64,000 nucleotides of DNA from an uncultured Christensenella sp. (GTDB lineage Bacteria > Bacillota > Clostridia > Christensenellales > Borkfalkiaceae), in contig CAJUEV010000001.1 of assembly GCA_910585785.1 (NCBI GenBank), positions 1-64,000 of the forward strand, given 5' to 3'. Positions 32,304 through 40,846 of the stretch are shown piece after piece; position 1 is the stretch's first letter, and each line of letters begins with the position of its first letter. Position numbers and translations under genes: made by a program. The notes beneath the pieces were generated by a model. It saw nothing but the letters and a program-made list of their open reading frames with translations. It had not been told where the DNA came from and ran no database searches.

Positions 32304-35243
32304 TCAAACCGTATTATTTTTGCGCTGCGACTCCTCGATAGCCGCAAGCATACTTCTCAAACGTATTTTAACTACGCCAAGGTTGTTTATTTCGTCAATT
32401 TTTATCTGAGTATACAACTTGCCGTTACTTTCCAAAATGGCGCGCACCTGGTCGGTTGTTATTGCGTCCAAACCGCATCCGAAGGAAACAAGCTGCACCA
32501 AATTTACGTTTTTGCGTTTGGAAACGAAGTCCGCAGCCCTGTAAAGGCGCGCGTGGTACGTCCACTGATTTAATACGTCAACTTTGACAACGTCGCCTTT
32601 TTCGTAAACGCCGTCCTCCGACAGCACCGCCATCCCCAGCGACGTCAACAGTTTGTTTATGCCGTGGTTTATTTCGTTATCAAGATGATAAGGTCTGCCT
32701 GCAAGCACCACAATCTGCTTGCCAAGCTGCTCCGCCTTCCACAAAATCTCGTCCGCCTTTGTTTTAACGTCGTTGTGATAAGCGTCTAATCTGGCAAATC
32801 CCGCGTCCAAAGCGGCGGCGACTTGCCTTTTTTTGAATTTATATTTGCTTAAAGCGCCGCAAAGCGTTTTTACCGCGCTCTTTTTCATATTCAAATCAAG
32901 GTACGGCATTATAAAATTTTCGTCCGTAAGCCTTTCATTGTTTGCCTTCAACAGTTCGGGATAGTACGCAACCACGGGACAGTTATAGTGGTTTAACGAG
33001 CAATGTTCGTCCAAATTATAACTTTCGCAAGGCATAAATATGAAGTCCACGCCCTCGTCAAGCAAACTTTCAATATGACCGTGAAGAAGTTTTGCGGGAT
33101 AACAAGCCGTATCAGAAGCGACGGTATGCTGTCCTTTAAAATACAGTTCGCGGGAAGATTTTTCCGAAAGCACCACTTCAAAACCCAGCGTTTCAAAAAA
33201 TCCCGCCCAGACGGGCAACTGCTCGTACATTCCCAATTGAAGGGGAAGCCCTACTCTGCCCTTTTTTTCGCAATGGCGCAAGCCTTCCACGCTGTCAATA
33301 AGACGCCGCTGTTTATATGCATATATGTCCAACTCGTCAGAGGCGGGCTTTTGTCCCGCGCCGCGCTCGCACTTGTTGCCCGAAACGTACTTTGTTCCGT
33401 CCGCAAATTTTATAAAATTTACGTTGCAGCGGGAAGTACAGCCGCGGCAGGTTGTTGACATTGAAGTATATGAAAACTTTTCAAGTTCTTCTTCGCCCGC
33501 AACGGTGCTTACGCCGCCCGTGTTTTCCTTTGCAAACAGCGCCGCGCCGAACGCGCCCATAAGTCCCGCAATACCGGGACGGATTACGTGTTTGCCCGTT
33601 TCAATTTCGAACGAGCGCAAAACCGCGTCGTTTAAAAACGTGCCGCCCTGCACTACTATATTGTCGCCGAGTTCGTCCGCGCTGGACGCGCGTATTACTT
33701 TGTAAATGGCGTTTTTAACTATGGATGAAGACAGCCCGGCCGAAATATCCTCGACCGTAGCGCCCTCTTTCTGCGCCTGTTTTACCGCGCTGTTCATAAA
33801 AACGGTGCAGCGCGAACCGAGTTCTACCGGACGCTTTGCATACAAACCTTTTTCTGAAAATTTGTCAATTTCCATACCCATAGCGCGGGCGAAAGTCTGT
33901 ATAAACGAGCCGCAACCGGACGAGCAAGCCTCGTTCAGCATAATCGAGTCGATAGAGCCGTTTTTAATTTTAAAGCACTTTATGTCCTGTCCGCCTATGT
34001 CTATTATAAAGTCTACTCTGGGGTTGAAGTGCAAAGCGGCTTTGTAATGCGCAACTGTTTCAACTATGCCGAAATCGGCTTTAATGGCGCTTTTTATCAA
34101 GTCCTCGCCGTAACCGGTGACCGCTGCGCCGCGGATTTTTAGTCTGCCGCCGCCCGCTTTATAAAGTTCTTTAAGTTTTGAAACGACTATATCCAGCGGC
34201 TGCCCGTTATTGGACTGGTAATGCGACCATAAAATACGGCACTGCGGTGTTATAAGTATAAGTTTTGTGGTTGTCGAACCGCTGTCTATGCCAAGATAGC
34301 AATCTCCCGAATACGTTGCAAGGTCCGCAAACTTCAAATCGGTTGCGCGGTGCCGCTTTACAAATTCGGAGTATTCTTCACGGCTTTCAAACAGAGGTTT
34401 GCCCGTAATAATTTCGTCGCTTTCTTTGACGGCGGAAATTTTTTCTATTATGGTTTCAATGTGTTCGGCGGGCTGTCCCGCAGAGTATAAAGCGGCGCCC
34501 AGCGCCATAAAACAGGGGGCGTTTTCGGGGAATACGGCGTTTTCTTCCGAAAGGTTTAAAGTTGTGGCAAACGCTTTTCTTAACGCCTTCAAAAAGTGCA
34601 AGGGACCTCCGAGGAAAAGCACGTTGCCCTTTATTCTTCTGCCCTGAGCCAAGCCCGAAACGGTTTGGTCTACAACCGCCTGAAAAATAGAGGCGGAAAT
34701 ATCTTCTTTATTAGCGCCCTGATTTAATAGCGGCTGAATGTCCGATTTTGCAAAAACGCCGCAACGCGAGGCTATGGGATAAGTTTTTTTAGCGCGCAAA
34801 GCGTACTCGTCCATTTCCTGCACGGAAATATTTAAAAGGGTTGCCATCTGGTCGATAAACGCGCCCGTGCCGCCCGCGCAACTGCCGTTCATACGCTGTT
34901 CGGTTCCGCCCGTCACAAAAATAATTTTTGCGTCCTCGCCGCCCAATTCTATCGCAACGTCAGTCGCGGGATAAAATTTGCGTATGGCAATAAAAGCCGC
35001 CTGCACTTCCTGCACAAAGCCCACGCCGCTGCGCTGCGAAAGCCCCAATCCGGCGCTGCCGGTAATGGATACGGCAAAATCGCCGCCGAAACGGGTTTTT
35101 ATTGTTTGTAGCTCTGAAAGCACCGTTTCTTTTACTTTTGAAAAATGGCGAACGTACGATTTATATAAAATATTCTGATTGCCGTCTATAACCACCGCTT
35201 TGACCGTGGTGGAGCCGACGTCTATACCTAGAAAATTAGACAT
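32304..35243 (-). CDS. BcrAD/BadFG-type ATPase activator with two ASKHA domains and DUF2229
   Basis: The 979-residue cytoplasmic protein contains two ATPase domains of the acyl-CoA dehydratase activase family in tandem: the first opens with LGIDVGSTTVKAVVID and has GGEDAKI and NGSCAGGTGAF; the second opens with LGIDSGSTTTKLILI and has GGQDIKCF and NEACSSGCGSF. The Cys in each would hold a bridging [4Fe-4S] cluster. A DUF2229 part follows, with CRGCTSRC and NKCERGAG. Such activators use ATP to push a low-potential electron into a partner protein, here presumably the HgdB-like protein encoded next. In many Clostridia both parts are fused in one chain of about 1,400 residues; here they are separate. 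Promoter at 35279-35308. Confidence 0.9.
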   Translation of the reverse strand: MSNFLGIDVGSTTVKAVVIDGNQNILYKSYVRHFSKVKETVLSELQTIKTRFGGDFAVSITGSAGLGLSQRSGVGFVQEVQAAFIAIRKFYPATDVAIELGGEDAKIIFVTGGTEQRMNGSCAGGTGAFIDQMATLLNISVQEMDEYALRAKKTYPIASRCGVFAKSDIQPLLNQGANKEDISASIFQAVVDQTVSGLAQGRRIKGNVLFLGGPLHFLKALRKAFATTLNLSEENAVFPENAPCFMALGAALYSAGQPAEHIETIIEKISAVKESDEIITGKPLFESREEYSEFVKRHRATDLKFADLATYSGDCYLGIDSGSTTTKLILITPQCRILWSHYQSNNGQPLDIVVSKLKELYKAGGGRLKIRGAAVTGYGEDLIKSAIKADFGIVETVAHYKAALHFNPRVDFIIDIGGQDIKCFKIKNGSIDSIMLNEACSSGCGSFIQTFARAMGMEIDKFSEKGLYAKRPVELGSRCTVFMNSAVKQAQKEGATVEDISAGLSSSIVKNAIYKVIRASSADELGDNIVVQGGTFLNDAVLRSFEIETGKHVIRPGIAGLMGAFGAALFAKENTGGVSTVAGEEELEKFSYTSMSTTCRGCTSRCNVNFIKFADGTKYVSGNKCERGAGQKPASDELDIYAYKQRRLIDSVEGLRHCEKKGRVGLPLQLGMYEQLPVWAGFFETLGFEVVLSEKSSRELYFKGQHTVASDTACYPAKLLHGHIESLLDEGVDFIFMPCESYNLDEHCSLNHYNCPVVAYYPELLKANNERLTDENFIMPYLDLNMKKSAVKTLCGALSKYKFKKRQVAAALDAGFARLDAYHNDVKTKADEILWKAEQLGKQIVVLAGRPYHLDNEINHGINKLLTSLGMAVLSEDGVYEKGDVVKVDVLNQWTYHARLYRAADFVSKRKNVNLVQLVSFGCGLDAITTDQVRAILESNGKLYTQIKIDEINNLGVVKIRLRSMLAAIEESQRKNNTV

Positions 35244-35278
35244 TTATCTATCCGTAAACAAAATTATTATTTTTTTTG

Positions 35279-35308
35279 ATTATATCATAAATTTAACGAT
35301 TTTGACAA
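35279..35308 (-). promoter_or_regulatory. Promoter of the BcrAD-like operon
   Basis: On the minus strand TTGTCA (35308-35303), 18 bases, TATAAT (35284-35279). Leader of about 30 bases. Bases 35309-35394 are AT-rich without a recognisable feature. Confidence 0.65.
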
Positions 35309-35394
35309 ATTTATACTTATACAAATTTTGTTAAAACTTTAAAATTTTTATAAAAAATTTTTTCACAACAAAAGTCGAAAATTATAAACTTCAA

Positions 35395-35434
35395 CAAAAA
35401 ATCCCGACGGGTAATCTTTACGTCGGGGATTTTT
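35395..35434 (-). terminator. Terminator after spoIIID
   Basis: ATCCCGACG (35401-35409) pairs with CGTCGGGGAT (35421-35430) with one bulged G; on the minus strand a T run follows (35400-35396). Confidence 0.7.
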
Positions 35435-35498
35435 AAATTTACAATAACGTTAAATAAACGGCTTACTAAAAACCGATTTTGCGCAAGCGGAAATAAAT

Positions 35499-35759
35499 TT
35501 AATCCGTTTGCTGACAATTCAAATACTTGTTTTTTGTCGCCATTCCGCCGCGGATATGCCTTTCGGACAAGTTTTTGTCCAACACTTCGCGTACCGCCGC
35601 AAAAAGATTTTTGTCTATCTCGTCAAGTCGCTCCGTCACGTCCTTGTGTACGGTGGATTTGCTTATGGAAAAATGTATTGCCGCCGCGCGAACGGTGGAA
35701 TTTGTTTCTATTATGTACTCTGCTTCCTTAATTACTCTTTCGGTTATATAGTCCCACAT
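35499..35759 (-). CDS. spoIIID: Stage III sporulation regulator SpoIIID
   Basis: The 86-residue protein is of normal SpoIIID length and has the hallmark sequence: an N-terminal DYITERVIKEAEYIIET, the recognition helix FSISKSTVHKDVTERL and a C-terminal RHIRGGMATKNKY. SpoIIID is a small DNA-binding protein that switches mother-cell gene expression between sigma-E and sigma-K during spore formation, so its presence says the organism, or its recent ancestors, made endospores. GGAGAGG lies about eight bases before the ATG. A sigma-E promoter would be expected upstream; the AT-rich region 35760-35870 contains CATAT repeats, but I could not fix a convincing site. It stands alone between the BcrAD and polysaccharide loci. 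Confidence 0.95.
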   Translation of the reverse strand: MWDYITERVIKEAEYIIETNSTVRAAAIHFSISKSTVHKDVTERLDEIDKNLFAAVREVLDKNLSERHIRGGMATKNKYLNCQQTD

Positions 35760-35940
35760 ATATCTATCCTCTCCGAACTTTGGATAATATATATCTATTC
35801 GGAAATTTGTCGATATATGCGGAAATATGTTTTATTTAATTAATTAAACAACAAAGCAAGTTAAAATAAAAAATTTTTCTCAATATTAATCGCATTGTGC
35901 GGGACAAACTCTTTACTCTTGTTAGGCTTTATAAAATAAA

Positions 35941-35973
35941 AAAAACAGTTGCATAAAATGCAACTGTTTTTTT
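35941..35973 (-). terminator. Terminator of the polysaccharide operon, after rfbC
   Basis: AAAAACAGTTGCAT (35941-35954) pairs perfectly with ATGCAACTGTTTTT (35958-35971) around an AAA loop, with T tracts on both strands. It lies 13 bases past the rfbC stop. Confidence 0.9.
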
Positions 35974-35985
35974 GAGTATTAACTA

Positions 35986-36573
35986 TTACAGATTTTTCCA
36001 ATTTTTGTCTTTTTCGCTTAAATTAAGCGGCGTGCCGTCGCTTAAAAAATATCCTTCTCCATCGGCAGTGCCTTTATATTCACCGTTAACTTCCGGCCAA
36101 TTAATTGCTATCGCAGGGTCGTTCCACGCTATTCCGCCCTCGTCGTTAGGGTGGTAAAAATCGGTCACTTTATAACAAAATTCAGCAACGTCGGAAAGCA
36201 CCAAAAAGCCGTGTGCAAAACCTTCCGAAATATAAAATTGTTTTTTATTTTCTTCGGTCAGTTCCACTCCGAACCATTTTCCGAAAGTTTTGCTGCCTTT
36301 ACGCATATCTACGGCTACGTCAAACACTTTGCCTTTTATAACGCGGACAAGTTTACCCTGCGGGTACTGCTTTTGAAAGTGCAATCCGCGCAAAACGCCT
36401 TTTGTGCTCATAGACTGATTATCCTGCACAAAATTAAGGTTCAACCCCGCTTCTTCCATATCGCGCTTATTGTACGTTTCCATAAAATAACCGCGCGAAT
36501 CACCGTGCACAACGGGTTCGATTATATGCAATCCTTCTATGCCGCCGACGTTTTTTTCTACTTTAATCTGCAT
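35986..36573 (-). CDS. rfbC: dTDP-4-dehydrorhamnose 3,5-epimerase
   Basis: RfbC (RmlC) converts dTDP-4-keto-6-deoxyglucose to dTDP-4-keto-L-rhamnose in the cytoplasm. The 195-residue length and a cupin fold fit; visible landmarks are EPVVHGDSRGYFMETYN, QDNQSMSTKGVLRGLHFQ (with the catalytic His) and FYISEGFAHGFLVLSD. It is the third step of dTDP-rhamnose synthesis, and all four genes are within 5 kb. It overlaps rfbD by 11 bases and is the last gene of the polysaccharide operon. Confidence 0.96.
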   Translation of the reverse strand: MQIKVEKNVGGIEGLHIIEPVVHGDSRGYFMETYNKRDMEEAGLNLNFVQDNQSMSTKGVLRGLHFQKQYPQGKLVRVIKGKVFDVAVDMRKGSKTFGKWFGVELTEENKKQFYISEGFAHGFLVLSDVAEFCYKVTDFYHPNDEGGIAWNDPAIAINWPEVNGEYKGTADGEGYFLSDGTPLNLSEKDKNWKNL

Positions 36574-37429
36574 TATATTCTCCGAGTTCTTTCAAATATC
36601 TTTTCAAAGCGTTCTGCCAGGTTGGCAACGGTTTAAACCCGTTCTCCACAAGTTTGCTTTTATCCAGTCTTGAATTAAACGGTCTTGCCGCTTTGGAAAG
36701 TCCGTATTCCGCGGTCGAAACTGGAATTACGTTTACAAAATATCCCGCCTGAGCAAAAATTTCTTTTGCAAAATCAAACCAACTTATATAGCCGCCTTCA
36801 TTCGTCGCGTGATAAATCCCGTATTTGTCCGTTTCTATCATATCCGTAAGCAGCCTTGCCAAGTCATACGTATAAGTAGGCGTGCCTATCTGGTCGTTTA
36901 CAACCTTTAACGTGCCGTGAGATTTGCCTAATTTAAGCATCGTCTTTATAAAATTGTTTCCGTTTTTACCAAAAGCCCAAGCAATACGTACTATAAAATA
37001 TTTTTTAAGGAGTTCGGAAACGGCAATTTCGCCTTCAAGTTTTGTCTGCCCGTATACGTTTAAAGGCTTATAATCTTCACAATCAGGAAGCCAGGGCTTG
37101 TCGCCGCAACCGTTGAAAATATAGTCCGTGGAAATATATAAAAGTTTACAGTCGATACTTTTACAAGCCAACGCTATATTTTCGGTGCCCTTCGCGTTTA
37201 CCTGCCGTACTTTCTCCTCGTTATCTTCCGCAGCATCCACCGCCGTCCACGCCGCGCAATGTATTACGGCGTCAGGCTTGACGTTTTTTATAACTTTATT
37301 TACACTTGCCGCGTCGGTTATATCCATTTCTTCAATGTCAACGCCTACGGCTTCGTGTCCGCGCAATTTAAGTTCGTTTACGGCGTCGTAGCCCAACTGT
37401 CCTTTAACGCCGGTTACAAGTACTTTCAT
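36563..37429 (-). CDS. rfbD: dTDP-4-dehydrorhamnose reductase
   Basis: RfbD (RmlD) reduces dTDP-4-keto-L-rhamnose with NAD(P)H to dTDP-L-rhamnose. The 288-residue short-chain-type enzyme has the Rossmann motif GVKGQLGYD at the N-terminus, the STDYIFNG motif, catalytic YGQTKLEGE (Tyr and Lys) and ARPFNSRLDKSKL near the C-terminus, all standard. Its ATG follows directly on the TAA of the GT80-like lipoprotein gene, with no spacer. Both operon order and sequence make the assignment firm. Confidence 0.96.
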   Translation of the reverse strand: MKVLVTGVKGQLGYDAVNELKLRGHEAVGVDIEEMDITDAASVNKVIKNVKPDAVIHCAAWTAVDAAEDNEEKVRQVNAKGTENIALACKSIDCKLLYISTDYIFNGCGDKPWLPDCEDYKPLNVYGQTKLEGEIAVSELLKKYFIVRIAWAFGKNGNNFIKTMLKLGKSHGTLKVVNDQIGTPTYTYDLARLLTDMIETDKYGIYHATNEGGYISWFDFAKEIFAQAGYFVNVIPVSTAEYGLSKAARPFNSRLDKSKLVENGFKPLPTWQNALKRYLKELGEYNAD

Positions 37430-38929
37430 TTACACCTCGCTCCGTATCCAATAAAAATCGACGTCGCCGAAAGCGCCGCTTTCATACAGCATTAAACTAA
37501 CCGCCGAAAGCGCATTTTTATTCTGTGCTATAAAAAACGCAACGTTTCCCTGCGGAACAGCCATATACAGAGAAGAATCGAACCCGCCGACTAACGCGTC
37601 GTCGTATATCCAGGAAATTACTTCCATCGGCAGTCTGCCAGGCAAAACAGTTATGCCGCGTTCAACCATATAAGCATACAACTCCGGAAAAACAGTTTCA
37701 GAAGGTATGCTTGAAGGATGAGGCTTAAACAATAAATTATAATCGGAATAATCGCTTGTTATTTCTTCCAACAAACTTATAAACTGCTCAACGCTAAACT
37801 TTCCCGTGACGGGATTTGTACCCGTTATTATAAGGTATTTGCCTTCTCTTGAAAAATATTTGGTATCGAAATCGTTTTTGTCAAACGAAACCGAATTTAA
37901 AAAATTGTCTTTTTGCGCTTGCGACAATTCGCCGTACATTTTTTCGGGTTGTTTTTTTATTAAATGCGCTTTTTCAATTTCTGCTTGAACTCTTTTATCC
38001 GAACTGGTTAACGTTTCCGGGAAAGCGCCCCAGAATTCTGCGTTGTCCTTTTGTGCTGCGTAAATATAAGCGTTATGCAATTCATATCCCAAATAATCTC
38101 CGTCGATGGTTATCCCGTCATAAATCAAGGGTTTGTTCTGACGAGCTAATTCGTACATATTGGAATAAATTTCAGTATTTTTTTGCCATAATTCGTAGGC
38201 GTTGTCACCTCTGTACGGAAAAGACGTATTGTACGACATTGAACCGTCCGAAAGATATTTTACTTCGTATCGGTCTTCCGCAATTCCTTTTGTAACAAAA
38301 TATTTGATTAAATTCTGGTTTCTTGCGTCCGGCAAAAAAATTCGGAAATAGCTGTGTTCGTCGCCGTCATAAATATCGTAAAAATCATTTAATGCGTTAT
38401 TATACTGCTCTTGCGATTCTTTATAACTGCCGATAACCCTGTCGCCGTAAACGGACGTGTCGACAGTGCCTGTCCTGTCGTTAAAAAATATAAATTTATA
38501 ACCGTTACCAGCCATATCAAGCGCGCTGTACAACGGCGGAATTGTTGCGTTTGTCAAATATACGCTGACGATATTTCGGACGTAAACGGTTTTTTCAAAT
38601 TCGGAATAATTTCCGTAAGCGTCTTCCACCGAATATTTAAACGTATAGTCCCCTGTTGATGGAAAAACGACTTTGATATTCTGACTACACTCCGCTTTAA
38701 CTCTGTCTGTAATATCTTCACCGTTACCGTCAACCGCGCAAACGCTTTCGTATATTTTGAATTGTTCGCTTGCAAAATCAATCCTCACGCTCTCGCCGAC
38801 TTTCAGTTCGGGATTGGTTTTAGGATTTTTAGAGCAGCCGCAAAGCGTCAAAATATTTATTATAAAAAAGCATACGAATATCGCGGTAGATATTAAACGT
38901 TTTTTATATTTGCCAAAAAAATTGTTCAT
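37430..38929 (-). CDS. GT80-type sialyltransferase-like lipoprotein
   Basis: The 499-residue protein has a lipoprotein signal (lipobox LCGC, Cys32), an Ig-like module at about 40-118 and then a region that I recognise as GT80, the family of Photobacterium and Pasteurella sialyltransferases. Matching landmarks are VSVYLTNATIPPLYSALDM (entry strand and helix), LSDGSMSY with Asp228 at the catalytic-base position, QKDNFLNSVSFDKND, ITGTNPVTG, FKPHP with His404, and DSSLY at 451-455 (the Ser pair that contacts phosphate in CMP). The layout lipobox + Ig-like + GT80 is also that of the Photobacterium enzymes. The first Asp of the DDG motif is Ser here. No CMP-sialate synthetase lies nearby. It is fused by TAA-ATG junctions between rfbB and rfbD. 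The acceptor and even sialic acid as donor are unproven. Confidence 0.78.
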   Translation of the reverse strand: MNNFFGKYKKRLISTAIFVCFFIINILTLCGCSKNPKTNPELKVGESVRIDFASEQFKIYESVCAVDGNGEDITDRVKAECSQNIKVVFPSTGDYTFKYSVEDAYGNYSEFEKTVYVRNIVSVYLTNATIPPLYSALDMAGNGYKFIFFNDRTGTVDTSVYGDRVIGSYKESQEQYNNALNDFYDIYDGDEHSYFRIFLPDARNQNLIKYFVTKGIAEDRYEVKYLSDGSMSYNTSFPYRGDNAYELWQKNTEIYSNMYELARQNKPLIYDGITIDGDYLGYELHNAYIYAAQKDNAEFWGAFPETLTSSDKRVQAEIEKAHLIKKQPEKMYGELSQAQKDNFLNSVSFDKNDFDTKYFSREGKYLIITGTNPVTGKFSVEQFISLLEEITSDYSDYNLLFKPHPSSIPSETVFPELYAYMVERGITVLPGRLPMEVISWIYDDALVGGFDSSLYMAVPQGNVAFFIAQNKNALSAVSLMLYESGAFGDVDFYWIRSEV

Positions 38930-39949
38930 TTACCTGTTTCCATACATTTTTTCGTAATAATTGCGGTATTCGCCTGAAATTATCGTTTCCCACCACTCGC
39001 GGTTTTCAAGATACCATTTGATGGTCTTTTTTATTCCGTCGGCAAACTTGGTTTCGGGCAGCCAACCTAAATCGTTGTGAATTTTGGAAGGGTCGATTGC
39101 GTAGCGCATATCGTGCCCTTTTCTGTCCGCAACGTAAGTTATCAGACTTTCCGGTTTGCCTAACTCCTTGCAGATAAGTTTGACAATCTCTATATTTTTC
39201 ATTTCATTATGTCCGCCGACGTTATAAACCTCGCCGACTTTGCCGTTATGAATAATTAAATCTATCGCTTTGCAGTGGTCCTCCACATAAAGCCAGTCGC
39301 GCACGTTTTCGCCCTTTCCGTACACGGGCAAAGGCTTATCGTTTAGCGCGTTTGCTATCATCAACGGAATAAGTTTTTCGGGAAAATGATAGGGTCCGTA
39401 ATTGTTTGAACAACGGCTTATGGTTACGGGCAAACCGTAAGTTCGGTAATATGCAAGCACAAGCAAATCCGCCGAAGCTTTGCTTGACGAATACGGGCTG
39501 CTTGTGTGCAACGGGGTTTGCTCGGTAAAAAACAAATCGGGGCGGTCAAGAGGCAAATCTCCGTACACCTCGTCGGTGGATACCTGATGATAGCGTTTTA
39601 TGCCGTATTTGCGGCAGGCGTCCATCAAAGTCGCCGTACCCAAAATGTTGGTTTGAAGAAAAATATCAGGATTTTCTATACTTCTGTCAACGTGGCTTTC
39701 CGCCGCGAAATTTACTATTATATCCGGCTTTTCTTCCTCAAATAATTTATAAACCGCCTGTCTGTCGCATATGTCGGCTTTGACAAAGCGGAAGTTTTTG
39801 TTTTTCTCTACCGAAGCCAGCGTAGAAAGATTGCCCGCATAAGTAAGTTTGTCCAAACAAACTATTCTGTAATCGGGGTACTTTTTTAACATATGAAATA
39901 TGAAGTTGCTGCCTATAAAACCGGCTCCGCCTGTTACTATAATGGTCAT
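38930..39949 (-). CDS. rfbB: dTDP-glucose 4,6-dehydratase
   Basis: RfbB (RmlB) turns dTDP-glucose into dTDP-4-keto-6-deoxyglucose with bound NAD. The 339-residue enzyme shows GGAGFIGSNFIFHML at the N-terminus, FAAESHVDRSIENP, STDEVYGDLP and catalytic YSSSKASADLLVLAY. Length and motifs are standard. It lies after rfbA in the operon, and its stop abuts the start of the GT80-like gene. Confidence 0.97.
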   Translation of the reverse strand: MTIIVTGGAGFIGSNFIFHMLKKYPDYRIVCLDKLTYAGNLSTLASVEKNKNFRFVKADICDRQAVYKLFEEEKPDIIVNFAAESHVDRSIENPDIFLQTNILGTATLMDACRKYGIKRYHQVSTDEVYGDLPLDRPDLFFTEQTPLHTSSPYSSSKASADLLVLAYYRTYGLPVTISRCSNNYGPYHFPEKLIPLMIANALNDKPLPVYGKGENVRDWLYVEDHCKAIDLIIHNGKVGEVYNVGGHNEMKNIEIVKLICKELGKPESLITYVADRKGHDMRYAIDPSKIHNDLGWLPETKFADGIKKTIKWYLENREWWETIISGEYRNYYEKMYGNR

Positions 39950-39963
39950 TGTATTTTCTCCTT

Positions 39964-40845
39964 TTAATTTTCTTTAACGCCCGCAACTTTTTTTAAGTGC
40001 GCTCCGTAAGGCGATTTGCCGTAATCTTCCGCAATTTTTATTAACTGCGCTTTATCTATCCAGCCGTTACGGTAGGCGATTTCTTCCGGCGCGGAAATAG
40101 TCACATCCTGCCTTTGGGACAAAACTCTTACAAATTCAGCCGCTTCAAACAAACTGTCCATAGTTCCCGTATCCAACCACGCAAACCCTCTGTCCAATAA
40201 CTGAACGGTTAAATCGCCCGCTTCAAGATATTTTGCGTTTAAATCGGTAATTTCAAGTTCTCCGCGAAGCGAAGGTTTGATTGATTTTGCAAATTCCACC
40301 GCGCGGTTATCATAAAAATACAGTCCCGTTATGCAATAATTTGACTTGGGGCGCGCGGGTTTTTCCTCAACGGAAAGCACGTTGCCGTTTTCGTCAAACT
40401 CAACTATTCCGAAACGTTGCGGGTCCTTTACGCCGTAGCCGAAAATTGTAGCCTTGCCGTTTTCCGCATTGCGCTTTGCCTCTTTCAAAATTTTTGTAAA
40501 GCCGTGTCCGTAAAATATGTTATCGCCCAAAATCATTGCAACGTCGTCTTTACCGATAAAATTTTCGCCTATTATAAACGCCTGCGCAAGCCCGTCCGGC
40601 GAAGGTTGTACAGCATACGACAACTTTATTCCGAAAGATTGTCCGTCGCCTAAAAGTTCTTTAAAGCGCGGTGTATCCTGCGGAGTGGAGATTATGAGAA
40701 TTTCCCTTATACCTGCGCTCATCAAAACAGATAAAGGATAAAATATCATAGGTTTATCGTACACAGGCAAAAGCTGTTTGCTTGTAACTTTCGTCAACGG
40801 ATAAAGCCTTGTTCCGCTTCCGCCCGCAAGTATTATGCCTTTCAT
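39964..40845 (-). CDS. rfbA: Glucose-1-phosphate thymidylyltransferase
   Basis: RfbA (RmlA) joins glucose-1-phosphate and dTTP to give dTDP-glucose, the entry to dTDP-rhamnose. The 293-residue protein starts with the nucleotidyltransferase motif [18 protein letters not shown] and has [25 protein letters not shown] and [13 protein letters not shown] chose the ATG at 40845 (AAGGAG nine bases before it) over one at 40863, since the conserved sequence begins at the former. The ribosome site lies inside the end of the flippase gene, whose stop is one base upstream. Confidence 0.97.
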   Translation of the reverse strand: MKGIILAGGSGTRLYPLTKVTSKQLLPVYDKPMIFYPLSVLMSAGIREILIISTPQDTPRFKELLGDGQSFGIKLSYAVQPSPDGLAQAFIIGENFIGKDDVAMILGDNIFYGHGFTKILKEAKRNAENGKATIFGYGVKDPQRFGIVEFDENGNVLSVEEKPARPKSNYCITGLYFYDNRAVEFAKSIKPSLRGELEITDLNAKYLEAGDLTVQLLDRGFAWLDTGTMDSLFEAAEFVRVLSQRQDVTISAPEEIAYRNGWIDKAQLIKIAEDYGKSPYGAHLKKVAGVKEN

Positions 40846-40846
40846 A

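Noticed and set aside
35317..35517. A 66-codon minus-strand frame downstream of spoIIID
   Set aside because: It spans the spoIIID terminator, overlaps the spoIIID end and is AT-rich with no recognisable feature.
35760..35870. A sigma-E promoter for spoIIID
   Set aside because: CATAT-like boxes are present, but none has both elements with acceptable spacing.
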